Notes: generated by a model not told the origin, from the sequence alone. A stretch of 64,000 nt of DNA from Mermis nigrescens (GCA_036768485.1 JAVLUZ010000143.1:739625-803624); one strand, 5' to 3'. Positions 1-12,441 are shown, counted from the stretch's first letter. Numbers and translations: made by a program.

Positions 1-147
1 TCATTATTGTTATTATTATCATTATTATCATTATTATTATTATTATTATTAATATTATTATTATTATTATTTTCATCATGATCATCATTATTATTATTAT
101 TATTGCATTACTATTATTATTATTATTACTCATATTACTATTATTAA
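1..147. repeat. TTA/TTATTA microsatellite
   Basis: Imperfect trinucleotide tract of TTA/ATT with a few substitutions. It runs off the left edge of the window, so its full length is unknown. Confidence 0.95.
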
Positions 148-1300
148 TTATCTAGTATATATTTGAGAAAGTTTGTTTGTGTGTTCAGGGTTGGCTCCGG
201 CCCCATAATACTTGGTGGGCTGACGTTTTGGCCCGAGCTCAGCCTACCGGCTGGGGTGTAGTAGCGACATTGGAAGTTCACCAACCCTACCCATGTACCC
301 TGTACAGGGGTGAAGCGGGAGGCGTCCCCATGCTTAAGCATGGCCGCGCCATAACATGCAGTGATGTAAGATAGGAGATACTCTTTGCTATAACATATGA
401 GTGATATAAGATATCACGTGGTATATGACACCCTTTGCTACAACAAACAAAAAATTTTTAAAACATCAAAAATGTGGTTTGACCAGGAAAATTTTCCAAA
501 ACATCCCAAAACATCAAAAATATGGGTCTGACCAAAAAAAATTCCAGAACATTCCAAAACATCAAAAATATGGGTTTGACCAAAAAATTTCGAGAACATT
601 CCAAAACATCAAAAATATGGATTTGAAGAAAAATTTACCGGGTTGAAGCGGGAGGCGTCCTTATGCTTAAGCATGGCCGATTTCGGGACAGAGCCGATTT
701 TTTGCCAAATTTCGAAAATCGCAATAAATTCAATTTACACTATAATTTCGGGTTAAGTTACTTTTGTCGCTGCGTGCGTTATAACATAGGATCGGACGTA
801 ATAGAGCCTACATGATGCTACAAGATGGGCAATGATATAAGGTAAAATGATGTGATATAAGATACCCTGTCTGTGCCATAACATGCAATGATGTAAGATA
901 GGAGATACCATCTGCTAGAACATATGATTGATATGAGATATCACGTGATGTAATGACACCCTTTGCTACAACAAACAAAAAAGTTTCAAAACATCAAAAA
1001 TATGGTATGACCAAAAAACTTTCCAATCACTCCAAAACATCAAAAATATGGGATTGACCAAAAAATTTCCAGAACATCCCAAAACATCAAAAAATGATCT
1101 TGGCTGAAGAATTTTCAAACCCATTCTGCAACATCAAAAATATGGATTTGATCAAAAAACGGGTGACAAAAAACATTTTAAAAAATCCAAAAAATAAAAT
1201 ATGGTTTTTACCAACAATTTTTCTAGAAATATCCCAAAAACATCAAAAGTACCGAAAAATAAACAATACAAGAGACATCTCAATTCCAAATATGTAGCTA
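148..1300. repeat. duplicated block with ~49-bp tandem repeats
   Basis: A short GC-rich stretch (about 180-350) is followed by two diverged direct copies of one block. Both begin with a phrase like CCATAACATGCAGTGATGTA (near 349 and 870) and pass through CACCCTTTGCTACAACAAAC. Each copy ends in an array of roughly 49-bp units built on AACATCAAAAATATGG and GACCAAAAAATTTCC. The GC-rich phrase GAAGCGGGAGGCGTCC recurs at about 312 and 645. No coding or transposon ends were recognised; small reading frames here simply follow the repeat. Confidence 0.75.
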
Positions 1301-2417
1301 TCAGGCTACGTTCAGCCCAAGCAACGCCGGGCAGCTCAGCTAGTAAACTTATAAAAAAGGAAACTCGACTCGTCCTTGCTTCAAGTGAACTCGATTGGAT
1401 TTTAAAAATATCGCAATCATATTCACCATGGAATATAAAACGAAAGGCAAAAGGATAAGAAGCGTCAAAAAAAATCAAAAATGATGAAAAAAGTGCAATA
1501 ATTAATTAATCAAAGTAAAAATGGATACCACATGCAAGAAGAACAGAAAACAAAAAATAATCAACTTAAAAAAACAAGCAAATAAATCAAATAAACAAAA
1601 TGAAAATTATGAAAATCTACAATTCTTCAAAAATTCATGTAAAGCTAAAGCACAGTTCATGTAGCAATTAACCGAAAAATACGACGGAATGCAACAACAT
1701 ACGCCAATGAATAAAACAAGCAAACGGACGAAAATGTAAACGAATAGCTTGTATGTATATAGGTAAATAAATACACAAATAAATAATCAATTACGTAATT
1801 AATTCATTAAAGAAAACATTAATATAAATGTTATCAGATGAAATGGACAAGGAAAATACAAAACATAATAAGGAAACGAATAAAAGACAAAAATAAAATA
1901 TTAAATATAAATGATAACGAAAGTTTACAAATAAAATATGCAGCAAATGAAAAATGATGAAAATCGATGTTTAAAAATTAAGGAGACATGAAATTAAAAT
2001 ATGCACAAAAAAATTAGACAAAAATAATTAAAACAGCAAATAAACAAATATACAAAAAACACGTAAATAAAAAATTTTCAAAAATAATTGGGATAAATAA
2101 AGCAAAACGTAGTACTTGCTGCACAGCTTGCAAGGAAAAAGGCCATCTCTGTTCGTGTTAAACCTTTTTGGTTTTTAAAACCATCGGCTCGTCGGTCGGC
2201 ATTAACTTTAAACTTGCCTAAAAGTTGTGTAAAGCAAATTCAAATAATGCGCGGTGTACATGAGAAAAATTAAAATGTAAATTAAATAAATTTTAAGAAA
2301 ATTAAAATTTTTCAAATAAATAGGAGCAATTTTGTCATAACAACAAATTTGAATAATAATCACAAATTAATTAGTCATTGTTGATAGTTATAAATTTATG
2401 AATAACTACGTACATGA
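1301..2417. other. AT-rich unassigned sequence
   Basis: Very A-rich, with many AATAAA-like runs. I see no exon, RNA gene or transposon end. Confidence 0.6.
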
Positions 2418-2425
2418 CATATGTA

Positions 2426-2582
2426 CAGGCACGTCGCTTTGGCCCTCCTATTTTGGGGGACCAACACCAACTTTGGGGGTCTAAGCCAAAAATAGCACAA
2501 AATAAGGTGTAAAAAGTCCTATTTTTCCGGTTTTTAATTTTGGGGGGTTCGGACCCCCAGTCCCCCCACAGCTACGTGCCTG
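2426..2582 (+). mobile_element. K-family MITE, intact, 8-bp TSD
   Basis: A 157-bp element with inverted ends CAGGCACGTCG and CTACGTGCCTG. It is flanked by a perfect 8-bp direct repeat CATATGTA (2418-2425 and 2583-2590), as expected of a hAT-type non-autonomous transposon. The interior is G- and C-runs with no coding capacity. A second full copy lies at 47840-47999 and a truncated one near 45136. Confidence 0.88.
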
Positions 2583-2590
2583 CATATGTA

Positions 2591-3499
2591 CTATATAATG
2601 GGCGATAATAGCGTGAACAATAAACATACCATTCATATTTAATAATTAATTAAATAATTTAGTAATTTAATAATTAACGAAACGATTCATAATTTGAATG
2701 TAACAATTCAATTCATAATTTGACATAACATGACAACATATGTACATGCATAGATTAACCAAACGAGATATAGAGATGTAAAGCATGATAAATCTGAGGG
2801 GAGAGGGTTTAAATTTTTGAAATGCTTTTTTAGGCTCAAAAATTGCGAATACGCGTCTAAAGCAACGTTTTTCGGCGTTTCTGCAAATGCTCTACCTTTC
2901 AGAAGCATAGAGACATAAAAAGTTTTTAAAAAATATCAAAAAAATCGGAGGAATTGAAAAAAATAGTCAAACAATGGAATGTAACAAAGAACAACAGACA
3001 GCTAAGATATATTAAAAAACATTTAGCCAAAAACGCTTAAAATAGCACCTTTTCTACGAATTTTTTCTGGAAACTTTTAGAAAATCGCGATTTCTGGTGG
3101 CGAAGGATGGCGTTAGAATTTCTGGGGGGAGGGGATGGGGTGATAAATTTTCGGGGCGGACGGAACCCCCAAAAACCACAACAACATAACAACCATATGT
3201 AATGTAATCTAAAATAACATAACAAAAATAACAATTCAATACATATAAACGATATATAAAATATGTACACAATGCAGGCCCGTATCCAGGATTTTATTTT
3301 GGCAGGGGAGGCTAAGATTTTGAGGCCAGATATCTCGGAAACCATTATGAGATAGGCAACAACAAAGGCATATTTGAGGGCACCTCAACGAGCTATATGC
3401 AATGGTGAAGAAAAATTTCAAAAATTTTCACTTTAGTACGCGCTTATATGTATTACACAAATCTGTTGTTTAAACGACCTGCACAACATTTTCTCCGCA
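2591..3499. other. degenerate repeat fragments (U-like and CAGGC...ATCCAGGATT)
   Basis: About 2790-3175 resembles the U family also seen at 49402-50230 and 55012-55358 (phrases such as TTTCGGCGTTTCTG and AAAATCGCGATTTCTGG). Near 3273 starts a fragment CAGGCCCGTATCCAGGATTT that recurs at 23547. Ends are not resolvable. Confidence 0.5.
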
Positions 3500-3507
3500 T
3501 TCTATCG

Positions 3508-3900
3508 CAGCGTTTTTTTTGTACAAGGTCCGTTTGTTCCTGTATCGAAGATGGTCCCCAAAAGTCCATGTACATGCAAATTTTTGTGCACTATATGGCG
3601 GAGTAGCGATTTAGTGTGGTAAAACAGGGTTTTTCGACCTTTGGTAGCGGATTTTAGCTATTTTCTGGATTCTGACGCCGAAAATTACCAAAAAGAAAAA
3701 CGTGACATTTTTTCCATTCTAAATGCAAATTCCGCCATTTTAAAAAGATCTATATATAGGACAGACAATTACTCATTTCGGAAATTTTACACCTTTTTTT
3801 ACAGTCTTTACCTTCCCGAAAATCTTTGTACATGTACAAAGATTGTCCTGAAAAGTCTTTGTACATCGGGAAAATCTTTGCCGTATACAAAAAAACACTG
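3508..3900 (+). mobile_element. C-family MITE, single-module form
   Basis: A 393-bp element with C-family ends (CAGCGTTTTTTTTGTAC ... TACAAAAAAACACTG). It has a perfect 8-bp TSD TTCTATCG at 3500-3507 and 3901-3908. The 3' subterminal region contains the palindrome CTTTGTACATGTACAAAG split by mutation. No coding potential. Confidence 0.88.
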
Positions 3901-3908
3901 TTCTATCG

Positions 3909-4680
3909 ACGAATAATCTGTTAGCTTCTGTCTTTGTAGTCAATCTTTGCGATTTACGAAGAAAAACAATACCGAAAATGAATAATTCGGCGCAAAGCGC
4001 CGAAAAACTATAATTTAAGCCCTTTTGGGTGGGCTAGAAGACAAAACCTATAAATTAAACTATAAAGCCGGAATGAAGCGCCGGAAAATTTTGACTTTAC
4101 TAGCTCAAAAATACGATGAAAACCTGTTTTGGTGCTGTTTTAGACCTAATTCGAGAATTTTCCGTTTTCCCTTCTACATGTACCTGGGGGGATAGGGAGA
4201 TCTCTCTACTCAAAGTCGGACACGTCCCCCCAACCCCAAAGCGACCCCCCGATTTTCGGAAAAAGAATCGAATTTTTTGGCTGCTCTTAGACGTTTTTTG
4301 GCCGTTTTAAATTTATTTCTGGGGGGCGGCCCCTGAATATGGGCCAAACACAATGCATATACATCGTATGCATGTAATTTTGGGGGAACCACCCGATTTT
4401 TGGGGACCATCCTCTGCAACCTGAAATTAGTAAGGGAGTCGGGCTCAACGGGGAGGTAATCCGTTCGTAAATAATCTAAATAGCCACCTCAGACTCTAAA
4501 TACATAATCACAATAGGTGGGCAGCATAGGTGGGGAATACCGTCCACTGTGTCCACCCTGTGGCCACCCGGTACCCACAAAACCTCTGGCCGGTGGCCAC
4601 AGAAAATTAAGGTTTAAATTGGAATAGTAGTGAAAAGAAAGGTAAGGAAAGATTGAGAGATAATGAATAATCACGCAAAA
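3909..4680. other. unassigned sequence with one hairpin-word copy
   Basis: Contains a near copy of the hairpin word (GGCGCAAAGCGCC, about 3991) and C-rich phrases typical of the local MITEs. No defined ends and no gene found. Confidence 0.5.
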
Positions 4681-5732
4681 TCAATCAACCAGCCAACCAA
4701 GAGGCCAACCAATCAACCAACTAGCTGGCCAATTAACTAACCAACCAACTTACTAACCAACCAATCAACCAACCAATTAACCTACCAATCAACCAACCTA
4801 CCAACCAACCTACCAACCAACCAACCAACCAACCAACCAACTAACCAACCAACCAACTAACCAACCAACCAACCAACCAACCAACCAACCAACCAACCAA
4901 CCAACCAACCAACCTAACAACCAAACAACCAACCAAGCACCCTACTAACCTACCAACCAACCAACCAATCAACCAACCAACCAACCAACCAGCTAACCAG
5001 CCAACTAAATGGCCAACCAACCAACCAGCTAACCAACCGACTAAATGGCCAACCAATCAACCAACTAACCAACCAACCTACCTACCAATCAACCAACCAA
5101 CCAACCAACCAATCAGCTAACCAATGAACTAAATGGTTAACCAACCAACCAACTAAATGGCCAACCCATTAGTTAACTAACCAACCAACCAACCAACCAG
5201 CCGACCAACCAACCAATCAACCAACCAATCAATCAACCTACTAAATCAACCAACTAATCAACCAACTAAATGCCAACCAACCAACCAACCAACCAACCTA
5301 ACAACCTAACAACCAACTAAGCAACCTACCAACCAACCAACCTACGAATCAACCAACCAATCAACCAACCAACCAACAAAGTCACCAAACCAACCAAAAT
5401 GCTAACCAACCAACTAAATGGCCAACCAACCAACTAACCATCCAACCAACCAACCAACCTACCAATCAACCAACCAATCCACCAACCGAACCAACCAGCT
5501 AACCAACCATCTAAATGGCCAACCAACCAACCAACTAAATGGCCAACCCATTAACCAACTAACCAACCAACCAACCAACCAACCAGCCAACCAACCAAAC
5601 CAAGCAACCAACCAACCAACCAACCAATCAACTAACCAACCAACCAACTAACCAACCAACCAACCAACCAACCTAACAACCTAACAACCAACCAAGCAAC
5701 CAACCAACCAACCAGCCAACCAACCAATCAAC
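4681..5732. repeat. CCAA tetranucleotide tract, ~1.05 kb
   Basis: Nearly uninterrupted CCAA/CCAAT/CTAA tetranucleotides. Both strands read as long low-complexity frames (WLVG or NQPT repeats), which should not be taken as proteins. hAT1 abuts its right end, so the element may have inserted into the tract. Confidence 0.97.
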
Positions 5733-6044
5733 CAGTGATCGGACCGAGGCCTCGGCCTCGGCAAGCCTCGGCGTTTTTGGAGCCTCGGCCTCGGCGCCGA
5801 GGGCGAAGCTAAAAAGTGCCGAGGCGCCGAGGGTTAAAATCAAATTTGAATAAGTTTAATATATCCGTTGAATATTAACTATTTAGAATACATCTGCAGT
5901 ACACAGGCTATTTTTTACCTATAGACTTTTCTTATGGTTTTACTCGCGTACCCAGTTACACCAAGTTACATACAGCAAAGTGCCAATTTATTATTCATGT
6001 GATGACTTAGTTTTAATTCTCATGCTCGCTACATGGATCGGAAA

Positions 6045-7773
6045 CACACATTCCCAAAGGGGGGTGAGGGAGGGTTATAACCCTCCTCTCAAGGTACAAG
6101 ACTCAAGTCACTGTCAGACGATTTTTGGTGCAAACCTTTTGAATAATTTTTGAAGTTAATTTTTACTATGGCAAAAGTGCAGCTAACTATTAGAATTTCA
6201 CGAAGTGATACAGTATTTTTGAATGTGAGCAAGAGTAAATAGACAAACTATCACTATGAAGCATGCATGCAACAGCTCAAAATTTTCGTAAGGGGCTCCT
6301 CGGCATACATGTAACGGCTTGAAATTTCGGGTAGGGGTCCCTGGCCATTTTTAGAAGGAGGGGGATTAGCGACTCTAATCTTATGTCAAAAATGGCAAAA
6401 GCACCTAAAAATAGCCAACAAAGCGCAAATTTTCGCCAAAAGTGGGGAGGGTGGGTTGACGTTGGAGGGAAGGGTGTGGGGAGGATGTCCAACCCTGGGT
6501 AAATGGGGAATTCCCCAAACCCCCCTGTTACACGTATGGTTTTCGGCCATTTTTATGGGAGAGGGGGTAAATGATCACGAATTTTCGGCCGAAAATCGCA
6601 AAAATGCACCTAAAAAAGGCCAATAAATGCAGGTTTTGCCAAAAATCAATTTCGGCTCGTGCATTTTTTTGGAGCCATTTTTATACAATGTTAAAATACT
6701 TTCTTGGACAAAGTGATATTTATTATATCGTTTTTCAGTATATTTTAGGAAATTTCAAAAAATTTTCGGCGCTTCACGCAAAATATCGCTAATATACTGT
6801 ATTTAGATTGAAGCAGGGGAAATAAACACTCCAAAATCAATTTTTGTGTAATCTAGGCATCTTTATGCAGATTTAAAAATGTTTTGTATCTATTTATACT
6901 GTTTTTAAAAATTTTATGCAAAATAAGTACTATTTAATAACTTTGCACTTTTTTGCCGTTCAAAGAAAAAATTGACTAATTTATCCTGATGTTGCATTGG
7001 ATTTCTACGCACAGTAGTGCTTATTACAAGATTTAATTGGCATATTACAATATCTGTAATATTTCTGATTTTGTAGTACAAGTTGTTTTAGCTTTCTCAG
7101 TCGAATTTTATGTGTAAATTTCATCAAAAGCTGATAAAAATTTCGGCGCTTCGCGCCGAACTAATATTATCAACTAAATTCAAGCCGAGTTATCACATTT
7201 AGGGCCACGTTTTTTTGTATTCGGCAAAGATTTTTCATAATGTACAGAATCTTTTCAGGACCATCTACATACACAAAGATTTTTGGAGAGACAAAAACTG
7301 TAAAAAGGTTTAAAATTTCCGAAAATTTTCGGCGCATCAGTAATTGTCTGTCCTATATATCTTTAAAATAGTAGAATTTGCATTTAGAATGGAAAAATGT
7401 CAAATATTCAGAAACCCAGGAATTAGCTAAGATACACTACCAGAGGTCGAAAAACCCTGTTTTACCACACTAAATCGCTACTGTACAATACTATAATAGT
7501 ACACAAAAATTTGCATTTACAAAATGTTCAAAGACTTTTGGATACCATCTTTGCACACGTAAAAAGGTATCTTGCACAGAAAAACACTGTTTAGGACTGC
7601 ATGCCAGTTGCAGGTCACACACTGGCAGTATGTAAAAATGTGTATGTTTAAAAATATATTTATATAAAATATCTACAAAAATTTGTTCGCTCATACAAAG
7701 ACACTACTTAATTTACTGGTCCCCCATTTTGGGATTTCACCCTTCCCTCATCTCTGGACCTTGGGAAACTATG
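6045..7773 (-). mobile_element. V-family element inside hAT1
   Basis: Runs from CACACATTCCC to GGAAACTATG. The flanks ATCGGAAA (6037-6044) and ACCGGAAA (7774-7781) agree at 7 of 8 bases. hAT2 keeps the uninterrupted site GGATCGGAAAGTAC near 9170, and hAT3 carries the same insertion, so V entered a common ancestor of hAT1 and hAT3. It contains a C element and an exact hairpin word at 7145-7157. Confidence 0.82.
7206..7589 (-). mobile_element. C-family MITE inside V (hAT1 copy)
   Basis: 384 bp, reverse orientation, from CACGTTTTTTTGTATTCGG to GAAAAACACTG. Flanks TTTAGGGC and TTTAGGAC match at 7 of 8. The orthologous insertion in hAT3 is at 20803-21189. Confidence 0.82.
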
Positions 7774-8334
7774 ACCGGAAAGTACAGTGCAGTTTCCGTC
7801 ATATTACCTGCCACACCAGAATTGGATGACTGAAAAAACGTGTTTAAATATGCATTACTGCAAAAGCGAGCACAACAATGGCTACAGTTCTGTCTTTACT
7901 TATCTTATTTCGTTTGTTCGTTTATTTCTTCGACACTGTTTTCTTATTTATAGTAATAAAAGTTTTTAAGTGCTTGTTCAGCCATATTTTTTATAAACTT
8001 TTCCAAGTCTTCATCAAAGGCAACTTGTTAAATTAAGTATGTTTTCATGCTGCTGACTTTATTCAATAAATCCTTCACACATTTAATCAACTATTATTGA
8101 AAATAAAAATGAATTGTTTGACATTCGATAAAGTGTTTAATATTACGATTATTCTCTAGCTCATGTGCACACAAAATATTCTAAGAGTACTATTTATGGG
8201 TATAGGTATATAAGCTTGACCCTCGGCATTACCCTCGGCCTCGGCCTGCGGCCGAGGCAAGGATTTTAAGTCGCCTCGGCCTCGGCCGAGGCCGAGGGTC
8301 CAAAAAGTACCCTCGGTCCGATCACTGGTCAAAA

Positions 8335-8690
8335 ATCAGAGGCATAGATTGCAAATAATATCGCGCACAGAGTAATATTATTTGCAGTCAAAAACTCAGC
8401 GACCTTGACTGCAAATGACATAACTCAGTAAACTAAATTATTCGCGGTCTAGGCTGCTGGTTTTGACTGCAAATAATAGACTGTGCACGATATTTGCAGT
8501 CAAGGCAGCTGGTTTTTGACTGCAATTAATATTTAACTGTGTGTGATATTATTTGTAGTCTAGGCCGCTGGTTTTTGACTGCAAATCGTATTACACCGTG
8601 TTCGATCTTATCTGCAGTCTAGACCATTGGTTTTTGACTGCAAATAATATTTCACTGTAAGCTAAATTATTTGCACTTGACTGTAAACGA
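8335..8690. repeat. ~57-bp tandem repeat built on GACTGCAAATAAT
   Basis: Five or so diverged units of about 54-58 bp, each with TGGTTTTTGACTGCAAATAA near one side and ATTATTTGCAGTC near the other, so every unit can fold on itself. It lies between hAT1 and hAT2. Not related to any coding sequence I recognise. Confidence 0.8.
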
Positions 8691-9273
8691 TTACTGCCCT
8701 TAGATACCATTGTTGGTACCAGGCTAGTGTCCTCGATTTTTGTTTCGGGGGGAGACCAAAATTTTTGAAAAAAGTAACGGAGGACCAAAGGATAAATTAA
8801 AAAAGGTGTTTTACGACCAGTAGAACTGTGCATTTTTGTAAATTTTGCTACCCAGCAGCAGTGATCGGACTGAGGCCTACCGGCCTCGGCCTCGGCAAGC
8901 CTCGGCGTTTTTGGAGCCTCGGCCTCGGCGCCGAGGGCGAAGCTGAAAAGTGCCGAGGCGCCGAGGGTTAAAATCAAATTTGAATAAGTTTAATATATCC
9001 GTTAAATATTAACTATTTAGAATGCATCTGCATTACACAGGCTGTTTCTTACCTATTGGCTTTTCTTATGGTTTTAGGCGCGTACCCAGTTACACCAAGT
9101 TACATACAGCAAAGTGCCAATTGATATTCATATGATGACTAAGTTTATTTCTCATGCTCGCTACATGGATCGGAAAGTACAGTGCAGAGAAAATAATCGT
9201 AATAGTTATTAAACACTTTATCTAACTAAAATAAATGTTTATATGTCTATTGTTGTTAGCCAGAATTCTGATT

Positions 9274-9444
9274 TTAATCTGATGAAGCAGATAATTCATC
9301 ATCAAAATCTAGATCATCTGAATCAGAGTTAGCCTCATCCATTTCGCCTTGTTGTGCTATCGCGTCATCGTCGTCGTCATCGTTTATCAGATTCTTTAAA
9401 GTCACACTATTATAACCAACTGCTTTGAGATTATGCTTTACAAA
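9274..9444 (-). pseudogene. hAT transposase C-terminal tail, left copy
   Basis: 57 codons ending in TAA, entered by in-frame leucines: FVKHNLKAVGYNSVTLKNLI followed by an aspartate run and an acidic, serine-rich tail (DSDDLDFDDELSASSD). A hydrophobic LLFVKHNL leading into the tail matches the usual end of the hAT dimerisation region. No upstream transposase body is attached, so this is a fragment. It is the better preserved of the two copies, with six successive Asp codons. Confidence 0.6.
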
Positions 9445-9965
9445 AAGGAGTTTTTGAACATTTGTCTGTCATTCATTCATTCACCACAGCTTTTCTATTC
9501 TTTCACCGCATTGTCATGAATTATTTTTATTTTAGAGGTTTTGTGTGTCAGTATCACTGATTAAGTATCCTACCGACCTTCCTGCATAGCATATAGTTCC
9601 TATTTTAACCCTAACGTAGAGCTCAGGCTCGTATACAGGGGGATTGGGGAAAGTACCCGTTTCGAAATTAAATGTGAGAATAATCGCGAAAGACTTTTTG
9701 CGCTTCGCGTTGAATTTCACAATGATAATTTGTACAACCAAAAGCGTCTTTTCGCTACATGGATCGGAAAGTACAGTCGCTACATGCAGAGGCGGATTTA
9801 AGGGGGCGGCCGCTCCCCATTGGCCAAATATTTGGCGAGATAACGAATGGATATGCAATTTGCAATGATTTTTAGCCGTCAGTGACCATAATTTCTCAAA
9901 TTTTTCTGGCGCTACGCGCCGGATGATACCTATTAATGACATTTATTTACTTTCTTGGCGACCTG

Positions 9966-11305
9966 GGCCCGGTTTCACCATAAGTTTACGACTCCTAAGA
10001 GTCCTACGAGTTCTGTTTTACGGGAAAATCGGGTTTCACCATCTTTTTACGAGTTACGAATTACGACTACGAGTTACGAGTAACGAGCAACGGGTTAAGA
10101 GTTCGTATTACGAGGGTTTCACCCGGGTTTCCGTAGGACTCAAAAAACTCATTTTTTACGAGTACTTTTTGGACCTTTTTACGAGTAATCGTAATAAAAT
10201 GTATATCTTTTCTGTTGCGTATGACACTCTTCGTTAGTCATTGTCTCTGTTTTAAACAGCATAATTATGTAATTAATTGCAGACTTTATGCCGCTCGATA
10301 AAAAAACATAGAAAGTGTTAAGAAATGTTTGGGATTTAGTCAACAAGAATTAATAAGCTTCTCAGAAAATTTATAACTCTAAATAAAAATGTAAATAATA
10401 ATATTAGTAATAATAATAATGACGATAATAACAATAATAATAATTATTATTATTATTATTCTGATACTAATAATAACCAAATTAATAATAATAATAATTA
10501 TCATCATTATTATTATTATTATTACTATTATAATTTATAAACGAAATCAATTAAATCAGATTCAGAGACGTTATGAAGCTAAAAGTATATCAAAGCGTAT
10601 TATTTCAATTTTCAAATTTAACAAATCATTCTTAGTTGTCATTAATACGTACATAAAATATGCAGTCGGCTCTTTTCCGAAGGAAGTGCGATGAAATTCT
10701 AAGTTTCAGAAATCTAATCAAAAATGTCTGATTTCCGCAATTCATGAAAAAATTTCTCAAGTGATTGTAATATTTTTCATAAAAAAGCTGCGAACATTAC
10801 TAACAAGGGCTAAAGAAATAAAATTTCGAATTACTACTCAAGAATGCAGCTTAAGAATCGAATTTTATGGGATTTCTCTATAACATTTTTTAAAAATATA
10901 TTATTTTTTAATGCTAATCTTCTTACCCTTTACATGTGCTGCCAGTATACGTATTATGTAGGTGTGTGTACGAAAGTGAAACAAATTCAGAAAAAACAAA
11001 TCAGAAAACTATTAAACGCATTAGTCTGCCACTTCTTTACGAGTCCTATGGACCTCTTTTTGATCCGTGATAATATTACAAAATTTACGAATCTTTTCAC
11101 TCGTAACATTCGATCGTAATATCTGGTGAAATCGCCCAGCCGTTATTCGTGAAAAAACACTCGTAAAAAGTACTCGTAGAAATCGTAACTCGTAGCCCAT
11201 GGCTCGTAATTCTCAGTTTTTGGTGAAACGGAAATTTGTAGCACTCGTAGCCCGTACTCGTGAAACCGTAACTCGTAACTCGAAGCTTTGTGGTGAAACC
11301 GGGCC
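9966..11305. mobile_element. GGCCCGGTTTCACC-ended element
   Basis: 1340 bp with inverted ends GGCCCGGTTTCACCA ... TGGTGAAACCGGGCC. It splits the R-element phrase GGCGACCTGGAAGCC, leaving CTG on both sides (possible 3-bp TSD). Both subterminal zones are full of ACGAG/TTACGAG words in opposite orientation. A TAA/TTA microsatellite lies in the middle. No transposase. Confidence 0.75.
10394..10540. repeat. TAA/TTA microsatellite
   Basis: Imperfect AT-only trinucleotide tract within the GGCCCGG-ended element; polar isoleucine-rich reading frames here are artefacts. Confidence 0.9.
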
Positions 11306-11788
11306 CTGAAAGCCCTTTTCTGTTCATGTAGGTTTCAAAACAATTTTAACAGCAAAACAGCTATTTTTGCATAGTTTTCTTCTATTTTCAATAAAAAAAT
11401 TTCAATGTTTCGCATCAAATGCTATAAATACAGGAAATCAAGCAGTAAATCATGCTTCTAGACGTCTATCTGCCTCAATTTTGCAAATTTTTCGGCGCTT
11501 CGCGCCAGATTTTTGTTAAAGTCTTAGAAATTTAAGGATTTTTTCGCACAAAATTGTCTAAAATTCTAAAATTTTAAGAAAAATATGACTTCAAAAGTGA
11601 TTTTATGTAAAAGTATGCAATGTAAAACACCGAAAAATGCTATTTCACGCGTTAAGGGCTAAATTGTGGACCTGTTTTTGACTTTTTTGGAAAAGTTTGT
11701 ATACCGCCCCCCTCCCGCTACTGGATGGATCAGAAAGTACAGTAATTCTCGCATTCGCCTGCTACCATAAAACTTTCAAAAACTTTTT

Positions 11789-11959
11789 TTTGTAAAGCAC
11801 AATCTCAAAGTAGTTGGTTATAATAGTGTGACTTTAAATAATCTGATAAAGGCTGACGACGACAATAACGCGATAGCACAACAAGGCGAAATAGATGAGG
11901 CTAACTTTGATTCACATGATATAGATTTTGATTATGAATTATCTGCTTCATCAGATTGA
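11789..11959 (+). pseudogene. hAT transposase C-terminal tail, right copy
   Basis: The same 57-codon tail as 9274-9444 but on the plus strand and more diverged (FVKHNLKVVGYNSVTLNNLI, then DDDNNAIAQQGE and a C-terminal DYELSASSD before TGA). Because both copies point outward to the nearer end of hAT2, the element seems to carry the same terminal segment twice in inverted orientation. Confidence 0.6.
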
Positions 11960-12211
11960 AATAAAAATTCTGGCTATCACCAATAAACATTTGTTTTAGT
12001 TCGATAAAGTGTTAAATATTACGATTATTCTCTAGCTCATGTACATACAAAATATTCTAAGAGTACTATTTATGGGTATAGGTATATAAGCTTGACCCTC
12101 GGCATTACCCTCGGCCTCGGCCTCGGCATCGGCCGAGGCAAGGATTTTAAGTCGCCTCGGCCTCGGCCGAGGCCGAGGGTCCAAAAAGTACCCTCGGTCC
12201 GATCACTGGTA

Positions 12212-12441
12212 AGCAGAACCAAAATTCTGGCGGGGGTGCAAGGTTTTTCAGAGGTCGAAAAATGGTCTTAAAAATGGTGGTATGGCGAAAAGACCATTAT
12301 TTTTCAACATTTCTCATCGAGCACTATCCATTGGCATCAAAAATTGCGAAAAAAAGCAAAATTGAATTCTGGGGGGAGTATTTTGGTCCCGGGGAGTATT
12401 CGGCCTTCTGAGGTGCATACCTCCCCCCACGCCCACGTGTG
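12212..12441 (+). mobile_element. G-family MITE, left end damaged
   Basis: Starts just after hAT2 inside AGCAGAACCAAAATTCTGG and ends CCCCACGCCCACGTGTG. It has the typical G interior (TGGTGGTATGGCGAAAA, ATCGAGCACTATCCATTGGC). Confidence 0.75.

Larger units (their letters stand above)
5733..8327 (+). mobile_element. hAT1: non-autonomous hAT element with CCTCGG subterminal words
   Basis: 2595 bp bounded by CAGTGATCGGACCGAGG and its inverse CCTCGGTCCGATCACTG. Each end carries an array of CCTCGG/CCGAGG words. A clear TSD is missing because the left flank is the CCAA tract. hAT3 (20076-23423) is an inverted relative with a perfect 8-bp TSD, which supports the hAT assignment. A V element occupies 6045-7773; without it the core is about 860 bp and encodes nothing recognisable. 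Confidence 0.88.
9787..11723 (-). mobile_element. R element inside hAT2, interrupted
   Basis: Starts CAGAGGCGGATTTAAGGGGG (the inverse of the R right end) and finishes near ACCGCCCCCCTCCCG...CTACTG. The host phrase CGCTACATGGATC is split around it; the right TSD is damaged. An exact hairpin word is at 11494-11506. A 1340-bp palindromic-ended element (9966-11305) sits inside. Confidence 0.75.
8859..12208 (+). mobile_element. hAT2: hAT element with duplicated transposase tails
   Basis: 3350 bp with the same CAGTGATCGGAC ends and CCTCGG words as hAT1. The flanks CCCAGCAG and GTAAGCAG share only the last five bases, so the TSD has decayed. Unlike hAT1 and hAT3 it lacks V but contains an R element (9787-11723). 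It also holds two inverted copies of a transposase C-terminal tail (9274-9444 minus, 11789-11959 plus). Confidence 0.85.

Noticed and set aside
4841..5651. Long open frames (WLVG / NQPT repeats) in the CCAA tract
   Set aside because: They follow the tetranucleotide repeat on both strands and have no complex sequence.
10419..10694. Ile-rich frame
   Set aside because: Derived from the TAA/TTA microsatellite.
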